64,000 bases of DNA, taken from contig NZ_JABWGO010000012.1 in the NCBI RefSeq assembly GCF_013363995.1, positions 241,186-305,185 of the forward strand, read 5' to 3'. Below the pieces are notes generated by a model that searched no databases, was not told where the DNA came from, and worked only from the letters and a program-made list of their open reading frames with translations. The stretch is from Nonomuraea rhodomycinica (GTDB lineage: Bacteria; Actinomycetota; Actinomycetes; Streptosporangiales; Streptosporangiaceae). Positions 25,971 through 34,012 of the stretch are shown here, piece by piece (positions within the stretch are counted from its first letter, which is position 1; every line of letters starts with the position of its first letter). A program made the translations under genes and the position numbers.

Positions 25971-26482
25971 CCCGCGCTCCCTGAAACGTCCGGAGGACGC
26001 CCCGGGAGCCGGGCCCCTTCCACGCTCAGCACCGTACGCGGGAACCCCCCACGCGACCCCTGGAACCGGCCGCCCACCGGGAGCCCTAGGTTCGGGCGCG
26101 TTAGCCCCGACGGCCTGTCCTCAGCGCCCTGCCCCAGCACCGCGATCCCAGCCCCGTGCCCCTGAGCACCCGGGCCTCCACCTCCCTGTCCCCAGCTCTC
26201 CGACCCCCGAGCGTCCTGACCCCAGCGTCCTGACTCCGAGCGCCCTGACCCAACGCCCTGACCCAACGCCCTGGCCTCGACCGCCCTGACCCCAAGCACT
26301 TCGACCCCAACGGTCCGATCCCGGACCGATTCCCCCGCAGGACGCGTGGCCCGCCACGGAACGGACGCATGCCGCCGCATGACGCCCGGTTCCCGCCGCG
26401 CGACGCTCGGTTTCCCCTGCGGGACGCGCTTACGAGACGTACCGTCGGCGCTGGGCGACCCGCGACGCGGAAGGGGACGGAC
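25971..26482. other. divergent intergenic region between the two TIR-WD40 genes
   Basis: 512 bases. From about 26208 to 26295 there are roughly six imperfect copies of a 13-15-bp unit around CGCCCTGACCCAA. Another short repeat around ACGCYCGGTTTCCC-like words occurs at 26380-26430. A ribosome-binding site for the right-hand gene (AAGGGG) is at 26471-26476. The two promoters should lie here, but no convincing -35/-10 pair was found. No gene is supported in this stretch. Confidence 0.6.
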
Positions 26483-29400
26483 GTGGCCGAGACGGCGGCG
26501 TACGACGCGTTCATCTCCTACAGCCACACCGCGGACGCGCGGCTCGCACCGCTGCTGGAGGCCGGTCTGCGTGCCATGGGCAAACCCTGGTACCGGCGGC
26601 GCGCGCTGCACGTCTTCCGTGACCAGGTGAGCCTGCCGGCGGCGCCGGAGCTGTGGCCGTCGATCGAACGGGCGCTGGCCGCCTCCCGTCACCTGGTCCT
26701 GCTGGCCTCGCCGGAGGCCGCAGCGTCGCGCTGGGTGCGCCGGGAGCTGCGGTGGTGGCGGGAGAACCGGTCGCCGTCCACCGTCCTGATCGTCCTGACG
26801 GGCGGGGAGCTGGCCTGGGACGACGACCTGGGCGGGTTCGACCCGTCCCGTACGACCGCGCTGCCGCCCGAGTCGCTGGACTGGTTCGGCGGCGAGCCGC
26901 TCTGGGTGGACCTGCGGTGGGCGCGCGGACGGGCCGGGCTCTCGCCCCGAGAGCCGCGCCTGCACGGCTGCGTGGCCGACGTCGCCGCGCCCCTGCACGG
27001 GATCGCCAAGGACGAGCTGATCGGCGAGGACCTCCGCCAGCACCGCCGTACGCTACGGCTGACGCGGACCGCGGCCGCCCTGCTGACGGTGCTCGCGGTG
27101 CTGGCGGGCACGATGGCGGTGGTGGCGGCGCGCAACCGCGAGGAGGCCGCGGCCAAGGGTGAGCTGGCCGAGCGGCGCGCGCTGCTGGCCGCCTCCCGCC
27201 GCCTGGCCGCCGAGGCGATGCCGCTGCTCGACGACGACCCCGTGCTGTCGACACGGCTCAGCCTGGCCGCGTACCGGCTGGCCGACACCGCGGAGGCGCG
27301 CAGCGCGCTGCTCACGCAGGTCCTGCGGCGCAGCCGCGTGGCCGCGTTCCTGCCCGTCCTGTCCGGCCCGGTCAGCGCCCTGGCCTTCAGTCCCGACGGC
27401 CGTACGCTCGCCACGGGCACGTACGACGGACGGCTGGACCTGTGGGACGTGCGCGGCCTCGGCCACGTGGCGAGCCTTCCGGCGCACACGGACACGGTCA
27501 AGAGCCTCGCCTTCGCCCCGGACGGCCGGCTGCTGGCGTCGGGCGGCTACGACGGCAGGCTGTACCTCTGGGACGTGGCCCGCCACGCCCGCACCGGTCC
27601 CGCGCTGCCCGCACCGGCGAAGGCCGTCAGCGGCGTGGCCTTCAGCCCGGACGGCCGGCTGCTGGCCTCGGCGACCGACCGCGCCGTGCTGCTGTGGGAC
27701 GTCGCCCGCCGCGCCCGGCACGGCCGTCCCCTGACCGGTCACACCGCTGAGGTGACGAGCGTCGCGTTCAACCAGGACGGCCGCCTGCTGGTCTCCGGCG
27801 GCGACGACGGCAAGGTCATCGTCTGGGACGCCGCGCGAGGCACCCGCCACGGCCCGCCGCTCGCCGGCCACGCGGACCCGGTCTTCGCCGTCGCCTTCGC
27901 ACCGGGCGGCTCAGGCGCGGCATCCGGGCCCGCCGGCGTGACCACGGGGGCCGGGATCACGAACGGCGCCGCCCGCCGGATCACGAGGGCCCGGACGGCA
28001 GACGGCGCCATCGTCGGGATCAAGAGGGTCGGGAGGGCGAACGGTGCCACCGGCGCGACCGCGAACGGGGAGATCGTCGCCTCCGGGAGCATGGACGGCT
28101 CCGTCGCCCTCTGGGACCTGCGCACCGGCCGCGCCCGCCTCCTGCGCCGCCCGACCGGTGTCCGCGACGCCGTCGAGGGCGTGGCGTTCGGTCCGGACGG
28201 CCGTACGCTCGTCACCGTCTCCGAGAACGGGTCGGCGGACCTGTGGGACCTCACCCGGGCCAAACCCCGCGCCACCCGCCTCACGACCGGGCCGCGCCCC
28301 GTCACCACGGTCGCGGCAGGCCCCGGCGGCGCCCTCTCCATCATGGCCACCTCCAGCCCGGCGTCCAGCCCGGCCTCCAGCCCCGCCGGAACCCCTTCCG
28401 CCCCCGGCAGCCCAGCCACGCCCCCCTCCGCCACCGGCGGCACCTCCAGCAGCGCAGCCGGGACGATCTTCGCCACAGGTGACGCCGCCGGCCGCGTCGT
28501 GCTCTGGGACCCCGCCGCCGGAGGACGCCTCGACCGGCGGCTCACCGGCCACACCGAACGCGTGACCGGCCTGGCGTTCAGCCCCGACGGACGCACCCTC
28601 GCCTCTGCCTCCGACGACGACTCGATCATCCTGTGGGACCCGATCCGGGACCCGAACCGGGACCCGAACAGGGCTGCCCCGCTCAGTGAGCCGCTGCGCG
28701 ACGACACCGTCACGGTCAGCACCGCCATCGCCTTCGCCCCGGACGGCCGCACCCTCGCCGCCGCCGGCTACGACGCCGCCATCACCCTCTGGGACACCAC
28801 CCGCCGCGCCGTCGTCGGCCGCCTGGTCGCACCGGACCGGGACGTCCCGGCCCGGCTGGCCTTCGCCCCGGACGGGCGCACCCTGGCGGCCGGCGACCTG
28901 CACGGCGGCGTCACCTTCTGGGACGTCCCCCGGCGCGCCCTGGTCGCCGGGCCGTTCCCCGGCCCGCCTCCGACGGGCGTACAGCATCCGACGGGCGTGC
29001 AGAACGGGATCGTCGGCCTCGCGTACGGCGCCGGGGGCACGCTCGTGTCGGCCGGTGCCGACGGCACGCTCACCTGGTGGGACGCGCGGCACCGCGTCTC
29101 CGCCCGCGTCCACCGGCCCGCCGTCGTCGGCGGCATGGCCACCGGCCCCCGCGGCCCCACGATGGCGCTCGCCGGCGGCGGGCTCGGCGGCGGCGTCACC
29201 TTCTGGGACGGCGCCGCCCGCCGCCCCCTCACGGCCCCGCTCGCGGGCCACGCCGGGCCGGTCAACGCCGTCGTCGTCAGCCCCGACGGCCGGACGTTCG
29301 CCACCGGCGGCGACGACGGGCGGGTCGTCCTGTGGGACGCCGCCGCCAGGACCCGGCTGAGCCCGCCCCTGACCGGCCACACGCGCGAGGTGCTCACCCT

Positions 29401-29581
29401 CGCCTTCAGCGCGGACGGCCGCACGCTGGCCTCGGCGGGCGACGACCGCGCCGTCGTCCTCTGGGACGTGGACCCCGCCTCCTGGGAGCGCAGGCTGTGC
29501 GGCCTCGTCGGCACCGGCCTCACGGCCGCCCAGTGGCCGGAGTACGCCCCCGACGTCCACCCGGCCCGCACCTGCGAATGA
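26483..29581 (+). CDS. TIR domain - transmembrane - WD40 protein, second of a divergent pair
   Basis: 1032 aa. GTG at 26483 chosen: AAGGGG stands 6 bases upstream and the TIR domain begins at residue 7; the open frame extends 38 codons further without support. TIR domain (YDAFISYSHTAD, GKPWYRRRALHVF, APELWPSIERAL, SRWVRRELRWW) with E88 at the NADase Glu position. Basic RQHRRTLRLTR precedes one transmembrane helix (193-217) and a helical segment (RRLAAEAMPLLDDDP...). Residues about 275-1000 hold 14 WD40 units, most with the AFSPDGRTLA and LWD pattern, enough for two seven-bladed propellers. Blades 5 and 7 contain low-complexity insertions. The C-terminal cap is WERRLCGLVGTGLTAAQW. Paralogue of the gene at 22677-25970, sharing long identical TIR stretches. 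Confidence 0.92.
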   Translation: MAETAAYDAFISYSHTADARLAPLLEAGLRAMGKPWYRRRALHVFRDQVSLPAAPELWPSIERALAASRHLVLLASPEAAASRWVRRELRWWRENRSPSTVLIVLTGGELAWDDDLGGFDPSRTTALPPESLDWFGGEPLWVDLRWARGRAGLSPREPRLHGCVADVAAPLHGIAKDELIGEDLRQHRRTLRLTRTAAALLTVLAVLAGTMAVVAARNREEAAAKGELAERRALLAASRRLAAEAMPLLDDDPVLSTRLSLAAYRLADTAEARSALLTQVLRRSRVAAFLPVLSGPVSALAFSPDGRTLATGTYDGRLDLWDVRGLGHVASLPAHTDTVKSLAFAPDGRLLASGGYDGRLYLWDVARHARTGPALPAPAKAVSGVAFSPDGRLLASATDRAVLLWDVARRARHGRPLTGHTAEVTSVAFNQDGRLLVSGGDDGKVIVWDAARGTRHGPPLAGHADPVFAVAFAPGGSGAASGPAGVTTGAGITNGAARRITRARTADGAIVGIKRVGRANGATGATANGEIVASGSMDGSVALWDLRTGRARLLRRPTGVRDAVEGVAFGPDGRTLVTVSENGSADLWDLTRAKPRATRLTTGPRPVTTVAAGPGGALSIMATSSPASSPASSPAGTPSAPGSPATPPSATGGTSSSAAGTIFATGDAAGRVVLWDPAAGGRLDRRLTGHTERVTGLAFSPDGRTLASASDDDSIILWDPIRDPNRDPNRAAPLSEPLRDDTVTVSTAIAFAPDGRTLAAAGYDAAITLWDTTRRAVVGRLVAPDRDVPARLAFAPDGRTLAAGDLHGGVTFWDVPRRALVAGPFPGPPPTGVQHPTGVQNGIVGLAYGAGGTLVSAGADGTLTWWDARHRVSARVHRPAVVGGMATGPRGPTMALAGGGLGGGVTFWDGAARRPLTAPLAGHAGPVNAVVVSPDGRTFATGGDDGRVVLWDAAARTRLSPPLTGHTREVLTLAFSADGRTLASAGDDRAVVLWDVDPASWERRLCGLVGTGLTAAQWPEYAPDVHPARTCE

Positions 29582-29760
29582 CCGGAGCCCCTGCCCGCTG
29601 ACCTCCGCCCACACCTGCCGACGACCGCGGCCAAGACAGGCTCGGCAGGGGTGATCACGGTGCGGCGGATCCGGCCGCGAGCGCGGTGCCCAGTAACCTG
29701 GGTCCCCGAACGCGATAGGGTTCTTGCATTTCCGGCGCAGCGTACGAGGGAGATGACCGG

Positions 29761-30189
29761 ATGCTTACCGCTGGAGAGGTCGCCGGGCTGATCGCGGCCA
29801 CGGGCTGGATCGTCCTCGTGTGCGTGCTCACCTTGGTGCTCGTCAGGCTCGCCAGGCTGCTGACCGAGACCACCCGCGCGGTCTCCGACCTGAGCAGCCG
29901 GGTCGCGCCGCTGCTCGACGACGTCAGCGTCACGGTCAACGAGACCAACCGGCAGCTCGTCGCCGTCGAGGCCATCGCCCAGGACCTCAAGCAGGTCAGC
30001 GGCCACGCCGCCAAGCTCAGCGCCGTGACCCAGACCATCTTCACGGGCCCCCTGATCAAGGTGTCCTCGCTCGTCCACGGCGTCCGCCGGGCGATCGAAG
30101 CCCGCCGTCCGCGCGCGGCCCGGGCCACGGCCCGTCCCGCAGGGCAGGCCGGGCGCCGGTCCGTGAGCCAGGCGGGGAGGCGCCCGTGA
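29761..30189 (+). CDS. DUF948 membrane protein
   Basis: 142 aa, ATG with GGGAG about 9 bases upstream. One N-terminal transmembrane helix (about residues 8-29, LIAATGWIVLVCVLTLVLV) is followed by an amphipathic helical region (LLTETTRAVSDLSSRVAPLLDDVSVT, in two halves) typical of DUF948, and an Arg/Ala-rich tail. The DUF948 gene, a small partner gene and alaS form a conserved actinobacterial order. A TAGGGT at 29716-29721 is a weak -10 candidate. The exact role is unknown. It overlaps the next gene by 4 bases. Confidence 0.8.
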   Translation: MLTAGEVAGLIAATGWIVLVCVLTLVLVRLARLLTETTRAVSDLSSRVAPLLDDVSVTVNETNRQLVAVEAIAQDLKQVSGHAAKLSAVTQTIFTGPLIKVSSLVHGVRRAIEARRPRAARATARPAGQAGRRSVSQAGRRP

Positions 30190-30416
30190 TCCGGCGGCTG
30201 TTCTACCTGTCCCTGGGCGCGTTCATCGCCCTGTGGGTGATGCGCCGGTTGCAGGCGCTCCAGCCCGACCACGTGGCCCGTCGCACGGCCGCCGGCGCGG
30301 CGGGCATGCTCGCGCGGGTGAGAGACTTTACTTCCGACGCCCTCGGCGAGGCGGCCGAGCGCGAAACCGAGTTGCGCGCCAGGTTCGGCCTTGACCAGGC
30401 TGGTCAGGGCGACTGA
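30186..30416 (+). CDS. small single-helix membrane protein before alaS
   Basis: 76 aa, GTG start overlapping the DUF948 gene by GTGA. MIRRLFYLSLGAFIALWVMRR gives one N-terminal transmembrane helix (about 5-19), followed by a helical charged tail with DFTSDALGEAAERE. Actinomycetes carry a similar small protein at this place. Function unknown; the coupling suggests it works with the DUF948 protein. Confidence 0.75.
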   Translation: MIRRLFYLSLGAFIALWVMRRLQALQPDHVARRTAAGAAGMLARVRDFTSDALGEAAERETELRARFGLDQAGQGD

Positions 30417-30461
30417 CCGCCACAGATCCACCACACACGACTAACGCAAAGGATGGCCACC

Positions 30462-33134
30462 ATGGAGTCGGCAGAGATCGCGCGCCGCTTCCTGCGCTTC
30501 TTCGAGGAGCGTGGGCACAAGGTAGTGCCCTCGGCCAGCCTGATCGCAGAGGACCCGACGCTTCTCCTGGTCAACGCGGGTATGGTGCCGTTCAAGCCGT
30601 ACTTCCTGGGGCAGCGCAAGCCTCCGGCGTCACGGCTGGCCACCGCCCAGAAGTGCGTGCGCACGCCCGACATCGACGAGGTCGGCAAGACCACCCGTCA
30701 CGCCACGTTCTTCCAGATGCTCGGCAACTTCTCCATCGGCGACTACTTCAAGGCCGAGGTGATCCCGTTCGCCTGGGAGCTGCTCACCCGCAGCGAGTCC
30801 GACGGCGGCTTCGGCTTCCCCGAGAGCCGGCTGTGGGCGACCGTCTACCACGAGGACGACGAGGCGTTCGACATCTGGCACAACAAGGTCGGGCTGCCCG
30901 CCGACCGCATCCAGCGCCGCGGCCTGGAGGACAACTACTGGCACATGGGCGTGCCCGGCCCCGGCGGCCCCTGCTCGGAGATCTACTACGACCGCGGTCC
31001 CGAGTACGGCAAGGACGGTGGCCCCGTCGCCGACGAGGACCGCTACCTCGAGGTCTGGAACCTCGTGTTCATGCAGTACCAGCTCAGCCAGGTCCGCAGC
31101 AAGATCGACTTCGACATCAGCGGCGAGCTGCCCAGCAAGAACATCGACACCGGCATGGGCCTGGAGCGCATGGCGGCGATCCTGCAGGGCGTCGACAACA
31201 TCTACGAGATCGACACCACCTACAAGATCCTCGACCGCGCGGCCGAGCTGACCAAGACCCGCTACGGCCGCGACCATCGCGCGGACGTCAGCCTGCGCGT
31301 CATCGCCGACCACGTGCGCACCGGCACCATGCTCGTCGCCGACGGCGTCATGCCCGCCAACGAGGGCCGCGGCTACGTCCTGCGCCGCATCCTGCGCCGC
31401 ACCGTGCGCAACCTGCGCCTGCTCGGCTCCGGCGACGACCGCTACATGCACGACCTCACCTCCGTCGCCATCGACGTCATGGGCCAGCAGTACGAGCAGC
31501 TCAAGGCCGACGCGCCGCAGATCCACGCGGTCATCGACGCCGAGGAGGCGTCCTTCCTCGGCACGCTGCGCACCGGCACCGCGATCTTCGACGTGGCCGT
31601 CGAGGAGACCAAGCGCAAGTCCGGCACCACGATCTCCGGCGACCAGGCGTTCCAGCTGCACGACACCTACGGCTTCCCGATCGACCTGACCCTGGAGATG
31701 GCCTCCGAGCACGGCCTCAAGGTCGACGAGGAGGGCTTCCGCCGCCTCATGAAGGAGCAGCGGGAGCGGGCCAAGGCCGACGCCGCGGCGAAGAAGACCG
31801 GCAACGCCGACATCTCGGTCTTCGGGCAGCTGCTGGAGCAGGCGGGCCGGGTCGAGTTCCTCGGCTACGACCAGACCGAGGCCGAGACCACCGTCGTCGG
31901 CGTCCTCGTCGACGGCGTGCCCGTCCCGGCCGCGGGCGCCGGCTCGACCGTCGAGGTCGTGCTCGGCCGCACCCCGTTCTACGCCGAGGGCGGCGGCCAG
32001 CTCGCCGACCAGGGCGTCATCCGCACGGCCGGCGCCGAAGTCGAGATCGTCGACGTGCAGTCGCCGCTCGCGGGCCTGGTCGTCCACCGCGGCAAGGTCC
32101 GCTCCGGCGAGCTGCGCACCGGCGACGAGGCCCAGGCGGAGATCGACATCGAGCGGCGCCGCGCGATCTCGCGCAGCCACAGCGCCACCCACCTCGTCCA
32201 CCGCGGCTTCAAGAACGCCCTGGGCGAGTCGGCGGCCCAGGCCGGCTCCGAGAACTCCCCGGGCCGCTTCCGCTTCGACTTCACCGCCGCCGGCGCCGTC
32301 CCGCCGAGCGTGCTGCGCGACGTCGAGGACGAGGTCAACGCCGTCCTGATCAACGACCTCAAGGTCAACGCCTTCTACACCTCCCAGGCCGAGGCCCGGG
32401 CGATGGGCGCGCTGGCGATGTTCGGCGAGAAGTACGGCGACGAGGTCCGCGTGGTCGAGATCGGCGACTACTCGCGCGAGCTGTGCGGCGGCACCCACGT
32501 CCACAGCTCCGGCCAGCTGGGCCTGGTCAAGGTGCTCGGCGAGCAGTCGGTCGGCGCGGGCGTGCGCCGCGTCGAGGCCCTCGTCGGCATCGACGCCTTC
32601 CGCTTCCTGGCCCGCGAGAGCGTGCTGGTCGCCCAGCTCACCGAGCAGCTCAAGGCGCGCCGCGAGGAGCTGCCCGAGCGCATCGAGGGCATCGTCACCC
32701 GGCTGCGCACCGCCGAGAAGGAGCTGGAGCGGGTCCGATCCGCCCAGGTCCTCCAGGTGGCCGGTGAGCTGGCCGGGCAGGCTCGTGACCTGCAGGGCGT
32801 CTCCGTGGTGACACACCGCGCGCCTGATGGCACGACCGGTGATGATTTGCGTAAGCTCGCGCTTGATGTGCGTGGCAGATTCCCGGCCGACAGGCCTGCG
32901 GTCGTCGTGATCGCCGGCGTCCCCTCCGACCGACCCGTGGTGGTCGCCGCGGTCAACGAGGCGGGACGCGAGCGAGGGCTCAAGGCCGGGAGACTGGTCG
33001 GCGTCGCCGCCAAGGCTCTTGGGGGTGGCGGTGGAGGCAAGGACGACGTCGCGCAGGGCGGCGGCACGCGCCCGGAGGCGATCGGCGACGCCCTGCGGCT
33101 GGTCGAGCAGGCCATCGAGGGGCAGCTCGGCTGA
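30462..33134 (+). CDS. alaS: alanyl-tRNA synthetase
   Basis: 890 aa. ATG at 30462 chosen: AAAGGA lies 8 bases upstream, whereas an ATG nine bases earlier would sit on that site; the product then starts MESAEIARRFLRFFEERGH as in relatives. Charges tRNA-Ala and edits Ser/Gly mischarging. Class II core (motif 2 near LNAR-type region and VPGPGGPCSEIYYDRG), tRNA-binding helices, an editing domain with zinc ligands in HSATH (SRSHSATHLVH) and CGGTH (ELCGGTHVHSSG), and a C-terminal oligomerisation/DHHA1 domain ending in a Gly-rich loop near GGGGGKDDVAQGGG. Confidence 0.97.
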   Translation: MESAEIARRFLRFFEERGHKVVPSASLIAEDPTLLLVNAGMVPFKPYFLGQRKPPASRLATAQKCVRTPDIDEVGKTTRHATFFQMLGNFSIGDYFKAEVIPFAWELLTRSESDGGFGFPESRLWATVYHEDDEAFDIWHNKVGLPADRIQRRGLEDNYWHMGVPGPGGPCSEIYYDRGPEYGKDGGPVADEDRYLEVWNLVFMQYQLSQVRSKIDFDISGELPSKNIDTGMGLERMAAILQGVDNIYEIDTTYKILDRAAELTKTRYGRDHRADVSLRVIADHVRTGTMLVADGVMPANEGRGYVLRRILRRTVRNLRLLGSGDDRYMHDLTSVAIDVMGQQYEQLKADAPQIHAVIDAEEASFLGTLRTGTAIFDVAVEETKRKSGTTISGDQAFQLHDTYGFPIDLTLEMASEHGLKVDEEGFRRLMKEQRERAKADAAAKKTGNADISVFGQLLEQAGRVEFLGYDQTEAETTVVGVLVDGVPVPAAGAGSTVEVVLGRTPFYAEGGGQLADQGVIRTAGAEVEIVDVQSPLAGLVVHRGKVRSGELRTGDEAQAEIDIERRRAISRSHSATHLVHRGFKNALGESAAQAGSENSPGRFRFDFTAAGAVPPSVLRDVEDEVNAVLINDLKVNAFYTSQAEARAMGALAMFGEKYGDEVRVVEIGDYSRELCGGTHVHSSGQLGLVKVLGEQSVGAGVRRVEALVGIDAFRFLARESVLVAQLTEQLKARREELPERIEGIVTRLRTAEKELERVRSAQVLQVAGELAGQARDLQGVSVVTHRAPDGTTGDDLRKLALDVRGRFPADRPAVVVIAGVPSDRPVVVAAVNEAGRERGLKAGRLVGVAAKALGGGGGGKDDVAQGGGTRPEAIGDALRLVEQAIEGQLG

Positions 33135-33135
33135 C

Positions 33136-33618
33136 ATGCGGTTCGGTTCACGGATCGGCGTGGACGTCGGATCCGTCCGCATCGGCGTGGCCCGCAGCGA
33201 CCCGTCGGGCATGCTGGCCACGCCGGTCGAGACCGTCAGGCGCGGCAGGGGCGACCTCGACCGCATCGCCGCGATCGTGGCGGAGCACGAGGCGATCGAG
33301 GTCGTGGTGGGCCTGCCCACCTCCCTGTCCGGCCGTGAGGGGCAGGCCGCCGGGCTGGCCCGCGCGTTCGCGGTCGCGCTGGCCGGGCGGCTCGCGCCCA
33401 CACCGGTCCGGCTGTTCGACGAGCGCCTCACGACCGTGGCCGCCCAGCAGGGGCTGCGGGCCAGCGGGGTACGCGCCAAGAAGCAGCGCGACGTGGTGGA
33501 CCAGGCGGCGGCCGTCGTGCTGCTGCAGGACGCCCTGGACTCCGAGAGAGCCACCGGCGCGCCGCCGGGCAGGCCCGTCGATCCGCCGTCCGCGGCGGAC
33601 GCCGGGCCGGCCTCATGA
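33136..33618 (+). CDS. ruvX: Holliday junction resolvase-like RuvX (YqgF)
   Basis: 160 aa; ATG one base after the alaS stop. RNase H-like fold: IGVDVGSVRIGVARSDPSG near the start with the first acidic residue, VVVGLPTSLSGREG in the middle, LFDERLTTVAA and DVVDQAAAVVLLQ for the later acidic residues. YqgF proteins are linked to 16S pre-rRNA end processing and DNA repair. The tail (ATGAPPGRP...) is Pro/Ala-rich. Conserved alaS-ruvX-mltG-aroE order. Confidence 0.93.
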   Translation: MRFGSRIGVDVGSVRIGVARSDPSGMLATPVETVRRGRGDLDRIAAIVAEHEAIEVVVGLPTSLSGREGQAAGLARAFAVALAGRLAPTPVRLFDERLTTVAAQQGLRASGVRAKKQRDVVDQAAAVVLLQDALDSERATGAPPGRPVDPPSAADAGPAS

Positions 33619-33638
33619 ACCGCCCTCCGACGGGGACC

Positions 33639-33950
33639 GGCCACTCCGGTCTCGTACGACGTCCTTCGGCGTGCGCCGGGCACCCTGGTCGGGTGAGTCC
33701 CTCCCCGAGGGGGGTTGAGTACCCCGGTCAGGTGAGTCCCTTCTTGAGGAGGGCCGGGCACTCTGGTCGGGTGAGCCGCTCCTTGAGGGTGGCTGGGCTT
33801 TCTGATCTCCTGAGTCGCCTTTCGGCGAGGACAGGGCGCTCTCGTCCCGTGGGCCGTTCTGCGACGAGGTCCGGCCGCTCCGATCTGGTGAGCCGCCCTT
33901 TGAACAGGGCGAGCCGCATTGGTCTCTCGGGTCGCTCATCGATCGCGTCC
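33639..33950. repeat. 39-bp imperfect tandem repeat, about eight units
   Basis: Reading in the frame that starts with an ATGA overlap at the ruvX stop (33615), the DNA gives eight 13-residue units such as GHPGRVSPSPRGV, GHSGRVSRSLRVA and GRSDLVSRPLNRA, which marks a 39-bp period from 33639 to 33950. Frames on the opposite strand show the same periodicity (for example GSPDQSARPSSRR), so the repeat is a DNA feature first. Whether any strand is translated is open. It fills the 394-base gap between ruvX and the next gene; the rest of the gap (33951-34012) shows nothing. Confidence 0.75.
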
Positions 33951-34012
33951 CGTCGCTCGGCCGGAGCCGCCGCGTTGACCGGAGCCCGCCCCGCCGGGCG
34001 CGGAGCGACTCG

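Noticed and set aside
22567..29760. Mobile-element borders around the TIR-WD40 pair
   Set aside because: No transposase, integrase, tRNA gene or matching end repeats were found, and base composition looks like the surroundings.
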